Assembly: GCA_910578345.1 (NCBI GenBank)
Contig: CAJTRA010000005.1
Span: 91,688 to 155,687 of the forward strand
DNA length: 64,000 nt
Direction: 5' to 3'
Origin: an uncultured Lachnospiraceae bacterium
Lineage (GTDB): Bacteria; Bacillota; Clostridia; Lachnospirales; Lachnospiraceae
Numbering within the stretch: the stretch's first letter is position 1; each line of letters opens with the position of its first letter. The notes beneath the pieces were generated by a model. It did no database searches. It worked only from the letters and a program-made list of their open reading frames with translations, and was not told the DNA's origin. The position numbers were made by a program, and so were the translations under genes. Positions 60,661-64,000 of the stretch are shown here, piece by piece.

Positions 60661-62139
60661 ATGGACAGAGCTTTGCAGGTACTAAAGAGTAATAAGGCAC
60701 AGTTTGAATATGATATCCATGCGTTGGTCAAGGCGTTCTATCCTGCGTGGGAGTTAAAAATTTTGACACCGGAGTCTGTTGTGAAGGATAGAAAAGTACG
60801 TGAGACCGTTCCGGTGATGGAGCTGGAATTTAGTGAGACAGAAGTAAAATTTACAATTTATAATAGTTTACATAATGTCGAAAACGTCTATCTATGGCAG
60901 AATACGGATTTGGTAGAGCCATCCGAATATAAGGACCGCTTCAAACAGTTTCTCTATTCATCTTTACAGAAAGAGACAGGCCGGTTACTTCCCTGGGGGA
61001 ATCTAACGGGGATACGTCCCACAAAGATTGCCATGACAATGATGGAGCGGGGGGAAAGAGAACAGACGATAGGAGCTTTTCTCAGAGAGAAACATTTTGT
61101 CAGCGAAGAGAAGATCGCACTTGGGATTGAGATTGCAAAACGGGAGCGGAAGATTTTGAGCAGTCTCCACTATGAGAATGGTTACAGCCTCTATATTGGC
61201 ATTCCGTTCTGTCCTACGACATGTCTGTACTGTTCTTTCACATCTTATCCGATCAATGTATGGAAGGAACGGGTGGCAGACTATCTGACGGCACTGGAAC
61301 AGGAGATAGAGGCGGTGGCACAGATGTACCAGGATAAGATACTGGATACAGTCTATATTGGAGGAGGCACACCGAGTTCCCTGTCGCCGAGTGAGCTGGA
61401 CAGGCTGATCACAAAGCTGAAGGTTTCTTTTGATTTTAATACAGTACAGGAATTTACAGTGGAGGCAGGACGTGCAGACAGCATAACGGAAGAAAAGCTT
61501 ATTGTGTTGCTGCACCACGGTGTGACGAGAATCTCTGTCAATCCCCAGACGATGAAGCAGGAAACACTTAAGCTGATCGGCAGACAGCATACCGTAGAGC
61601 AGGTAGAGGAAGCGTTTCGGCTGGCACGGAAAGTGGGATTTGACAATATCAATATGGATATTATTCTGGGACTTCCAGGAGAAACAAGTGAGGATGTGAG
61701 AGGCACTATAGAAGCGATCCAGGTATTGGGGCCGGATTCGCTTACGGTTCATTCGCTGGCAGTGAAAAGAGCTTCTGGCTTACAGAAATGGATCGCAGAA
61801 AACGGAGTTACCGCCTACAACAATACCGAGGAGACGATGGAGATCGCGGCGGCAGGGGCACGGGCCATGAACATGGTGCCCTACTATCTGTACCGCCAGA
61901 AGAATATGTCCGGGAACTTTGAGAATGTGGGATATTCTGTGGAAGGGAAGTATGGGATCTATAATATTTTGATTATGGAGGAGAAACAGACCATAGTCGC
62001 CTGTGGAGCCGGTTCGATTTCCAAACGGGTGTACCCGGACGGGCGGATCGAGCGAAGCGAGAATGTGAAGGATGTTTCCCAATATATCGCAAGAATCGGG
62101 GAAATGATTGAAAGAAAACGTGTATTATTAGAAGATTGA
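60661..62139 (+). CDS. hemZ: HemZ-type oxygen-independent coproporphyrinogen dehydrogenase, radical SAM
   Basis: This 492-aa radical SAM protein has an N-terminal HemZ-specific domain (1-170) with WGNLTGIRPTKIAM, then the SAM/4Fe-4S motif CPTTCLYCSF (CxxxCxxC) near residue 185 in YIGIPFCPTTCLYC, GGGTPSS for SAM binding, and a HemN-like C-terminal part (SVNPQTM; NMDIILGLPGET). In the HemN family this oxidises coproporphyrinogen III without oxygen, but HemZ and HemW-like proteins may do other radical or haem-handling chemistry. AAAGGA abuts the ATG at 60661, so a TTG at 60673 might be the real start. Confidence 0.88.
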   Translation: MDRALQVLKSNKAQFEYDIHALVKAFYPAWELKILTPESVVKDRKVRETVPVMELEFSETEVKFTIYNSLHNVENVYLWQNTDLVEPSEYKDRFKQFLYSSLQKETGRLLPWGNLTGIRPTKIAMTMMERGEREQTIGAFLREKHFVSEEKIALGIEIAKRERKILSSLHYENGYSLYIGIPFCPTTCLYCSFTSYPINVWKERVADYLTALEQEIEAVAQMYQDKILDTVYIGGGTPSSLSPSELDRLITKLKVSFDFNTVQEFTVEAGRADSITEEKLIVLLHHGVTRISVNPQTMKQETLKLIGRQHTVEQVEEAFRLARKVGFDNINMDIILGLPGETSEDVRGTIEAIQVLGPDSLTVHSLAVKRASGLQKWIAENGVTAYNNTEETMEIAAAGARAMNMVPYYLYRQKNMSGNFENVGYSVEGKYGIYNILIMEEKQTIVACGAGSISKRVYPDGRIERSENVKDVSQYIARIGEMIERKRVLLED

Positions 62140-62180
62140 CAATTCAAAATTCGGAGTAAAATTGCCCCGTGTGATGCGGA

Positions 62181-62205
62181 TTTCGGTACAACAAAAATAC
62201 CGAAA
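62181..62205. repeat. Short perfect hairpin in the 62.2-kb spacer
   Basis: TTTCGGTA (62181-62188) is complementary to TACCGAAA (62198-62205). Confidence 0.5.
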
Positions 62206-62279
62206 GTCCAACAAAATTTTTTGCGTTGGTACATCATAATACGCCATAATGCAGTTTTCATCTCGGAGTCCAACAAAAT
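62205..62279. repeat. 13-bp direct repeats
   Basis: AGTCCAACAAAAT occurs at 62205-62217 and 62267-62279, 62 bp apart. A partial third relative (CGGAGTAAAAT) lies near 62152. Confidence 0.55.
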
Positions 62280-62303
62280 CAGTGTAAATTCACAGATTCC
62301 TAA

Positions 62304-62424
62304 GGGGCTGTCGGGAAATAGATAGTTCCAGTCAGGACTACCGGCTTAGCCGGTGGTCCTGACTCATGACAACAGAAAATCCGAAAACGTATTTTCTGTT
62401 GTATGCGTCAACCGGGACAGCATA
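62304..62424. mobile_element. Possible MITE-like or REP-like element
   Basis: The 377-bp spacer 62140-62516 has no gene. Within it GGGGCTGTC (62304-62312) and GGGACAGC (62414-62421) form short imperfect terminal inverted repeats. Between them are two strong stem-loops: 62330-62345 with 62349-62364 (16-bp arms, one G-U) and 62369-62380 with 62391-62402 (12-bp perfect). No transposase is present. Confidence 0.4.
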
Positions 62425-62516
62425 TCCGACATAAAGAATTTCTAAAATAACCCACAGCTATTTTTGAAGTTTTGGCGGTTCACTGTATAATAGGTATAGG
62501 AACGGAGGAATCTGCG

Positions 62517-62918
62517 ATGTCAAAAAAGAAAAACCGCCCACACGGGCATTACTGTAAAATATGCGGCGAATATAAAGCAAATGAGAAATTTTCCGGGAAA
62601 GGCCACACAGCCCATATCTATAAAGCCTGTTCCCGTTTAAGCGCAGCGGAGAAAGTGGCGGACACGACCAGGGAAATTTATAATGTATGCTTTCCCCATG
62701 CGGAGCGCAATGCCATGAAAAAGCAGCTTGTCATCAATGCATTGCTTTTTGAGGTACATACAGAGGTTTATGATGGATACGGCGATATGGAGCTGGCGGA
62801 TCGGCGATTTACCATTGACCGAAAAAGCTCTGTGCTTACCATGACGGATTTTCATACAGGGGGTGTGGAGCAGTCTGTCACGCTGGAGGGCGGGCAGATG
62901 GCGAAGCTGTTGCGGTAG
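62517..62918 (+). CDS. Small Cys-motif protein of accessory type, unknown function
   Basis: This 133-aa protein opens with a basic segment and a CxxC zinc-knuckle-like motif (GHYCKICGEYKANEKFSGKG). Its partner Cys/His residues (HTAHIYKACS) complete a possible zinc site. The second half is unrelated-looking, mixed alpha/beta, with DGYGDMELADRRFTIDRKSS. The two halves may come from a fusion. GGAGG lies 8 nt before the ATG at 62517. I do not recognise a named family. The next gene starts 3 bp after its stop. Confidence 0.65.
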   Translation: MSKKKNRPHGHYCKICGEYKANEKFSGKGHTAHIYKACSRLSAAEKVADTTREIYNVCFPHAERNAMKKQLVINALLFEVHTEVYDGYGDMELADRRFTIDRKSSVLTMTDFHTGGVEQSVTLEGGQMAKLLR

Positions 62919-62921
62919 ATC

Positions 62922-63218
62922 ATGCATACATTGGAAATTTTTATGTGGGAGCAAGACTATTCCCTGCGTCCTGATGAGAGGGATTATGACCCGTTTTTTG
63001 ATGGGGAAGAAGACTTTTTCATGGAAGATTTGAAGAATGGATTGGAAGTACAGCCAACAAAGGAACCGGAGGGCAGTCCGTCATGGCGGGTGCAGGTGGA
63101 ATACACAAACCATACAAATCAGGATATTTGCAGCTATGAGGATTACTTGCTAGATCGTCCAGAAGAATTGTATCTTTCCCTGTTGGAATATTTTGAGCCG
63201 GAAGACGAGGTCTTTTAA
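62922..63218 (+). CDS. Small acidic protein, unknown function
   Basis: This 98-aa acidic protein has many Asp, Glu, Tyr and Phe (DERDYDPFFDGEEDFFMEDL) and ends with YLSLLEYFEPEDEVF. No membrane segment. It is probably translated together with the preceding gene. A second start at Met8 is possible. The family is unknown to me. Confidence 0.55.
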   Translation: MHTLEIFMWEQDYSLRPDERDYDPFFDGEEDFFMEDLKNGLEVQPTKEPEGSPSWRVQVEYTNHTNQDICSYEDYLLDRPEELYLSLLEYFEPEDEVF

Positions 63219-63384
63219 TGGGAAAAGCGGAGTATGGTTTTCATATGTTGTATTGTTCTGTTGCAGACAGTGGGGAGTGATGAAGCACTGTCATGAAAAT
63301 AACGGTTGAAAACGCTCTGAAAAGCAGGAAATTGACCACTTTTTGACTTATTTGCAGTATCATATTCTGGGAGAGGAGGTCACT

Positions 63385-64000
63385 ATGGCATACAAAATAC
63401 TCATTGTTGATGATGAAAAAATGCTGACCGAGTTATTGTCAAGTCACTTACAGAGGTGTGGATATGAGGCTTTTGTAGCGGAAAATGCGGAGCAGACAAT
63501 ATCCATGCTGAATATCTATCCGGATTTGATTCTGCTTGACATCAATATGCCGGAAATAGACGGATTGGAGTTATGTAAAATGATCCGCCAGAATGTCGTC
63601 TGCCCCATTTTGTTTCTGACAGCCCGGATTACGGAACAGGACAAAATAAACGGCCTGCAGGTTGGCGGTGATGATTACATAACCAAGCCGTTCAGCCTGA
63701 AAGAGTTGACTGCAAGGGTGGCGGCTCACCTGCGAAGGGATGAACGAAGCAAGTCTGCGCCTAAAATCGTTTCTTCCCAGGGCTTGATTGTAAATCTTGC
63801 GGAACGTACTTGTTTTTATGGGGAAAAGCCGCTGAACCTGTCAAACCGTGAGTTTGACATTGTGGAGTTTCTGATGCGTAACGCCAATCAGATATTCGAC
63901 AGGGAGCGGATCTATGAAGCCGTGTGGGGGCTGAATGCCGAAGGAGATAGCGGAGTCATAAAAGAGCATATCCGAAAGATCAGGAATAAACTGAAGGAAG
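63385..64000 (+). CDS. OmpR-family response regulator (VanR-like), cut by the window end
   Basis: At least 205 residues are visible and the frame runs off the window. The receiver domain has IVDDEK, LLDINMPEIDG, FLTARITEQD and ITKPFSLKE with the expected Asp, Thr and Lys. The winged helix (LSNREFDIVEFLMRNANQ; VIKEHIRKIRNKLKE) begins near residue 130. GAGGAGG is a few nt before the ATG. A kinase gene probably follows outside the window. The gap 63219-63384 shows no clear gene. Confidence 0.9.
   Translation, partial: MAYKILIVDDEKMLTELLSSHLQRCGYEAFVAENAEQTISMLNIYPDLILLDINMPEIDGLELCKMIRQNVVCPILFLTARITEQDKINGLQVGGDDYITKPFSLKELTARVAAHLRRDERSKSAPKIVSSQGLIVNLAERTCFYGEKPLNLSNREFDIVEFLMRNANQIFDRERIYEAVWGLNAEGDSGVIKEHIRKIRNKLKE

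Overview
The window reads as chromosome of an anaerobic, gut-associated Clostridia member, most likely Lachnospiraceae. The evidence is a Firmicutes-type LexA box, GlgC/GlgD paired ADP-glucose pyrophosphorylase subunits, rubrerythrin, several 4Fe-4S proteins, oxygen-independent HemZ, MecA, BlaI/BlaR1, a bile salt hydrolase, and strong GGAGG ribosome binding sites throughout. I see no rRNA, tRNA or CRISPR array. Both ends cut genes.

Layout. 0-2 kb: SOS-controlled Y-family polymerase plus YolD partner (minus strand). 2-9 kb: DUF362 ferredoxin protein, aminopeptidase P, rubrerythrin, a small helical protein, and a compact glycine betaine/choline-type ABC transporter. 9-11.4 kb: glgC-glgD (minus). 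11.6-22 kb: a relatively GC-rich, single-direction block: hypB, a 926-aa iron-sulfur flavoprotein, hypA, a polytopic membrane protein, then a BceRS-like two-component pair and a BceAB-like ABC transporter. 22-31.6 kb: nitroreductase, MBL-fold hydrolase, hydrolase-GNAT fusion, HPr-like protein, MerR regulator with divergent MATE pump, MgtC-like protein, glutamine synthetase, second MATE pump. 31.7-36.8 kb: one large secreted transglutaminase/InlB-repeat protein split by a single-base frameshift. 37-41.8 kb: bile salt hydrolase, a double-receiver protein, and three genes with sigma-D-like (motility) promoters. 42-49.5 kb: BlaI/BlaR1-like pair, mecA, DEAD-box helicase, YgjP-like metallopeptidase, and a Lys-rich/TM/TPR protein. 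49.6-62.1 kb: gpmI, a YtrA-type regulator with two linked ABC systems, eno, hemZ. 62.1-64 kb: hairpin-rich spacer, two small accessory genes and a truncated response regulator.

How parts fit together. Several modules face the envelope and cell-wall stress: BceRS/BceAB, YtrA plus ABC exporters, BlaI/BlaR1, MATE pumps. Gut adaptation shows in bile salt hydrolase, quaternary-amine uptake, glycogen precursor synthesis and oxidative-stress defence. The regulatory DNA is unusually readable: a LexA box inside a promoter spacer, a 19-bp-spacer MerR promoter, a long BlaI dyad, a YtrA-type operator, paired direct repeats before the BceAB genes, and three matching sigma-D-type promoters.

The best leads for something undescribed are: the hypB/flavoprotein/hypA operon that has no hydrogenase and carries two structured leader RNAs; the MacB-like exporter that uses an Ig-like membrane-anchored protein in place of a normal adaptor; the BlaR1 with an unknown sensor domain; and the Lys-rich/TM/TPR protein.
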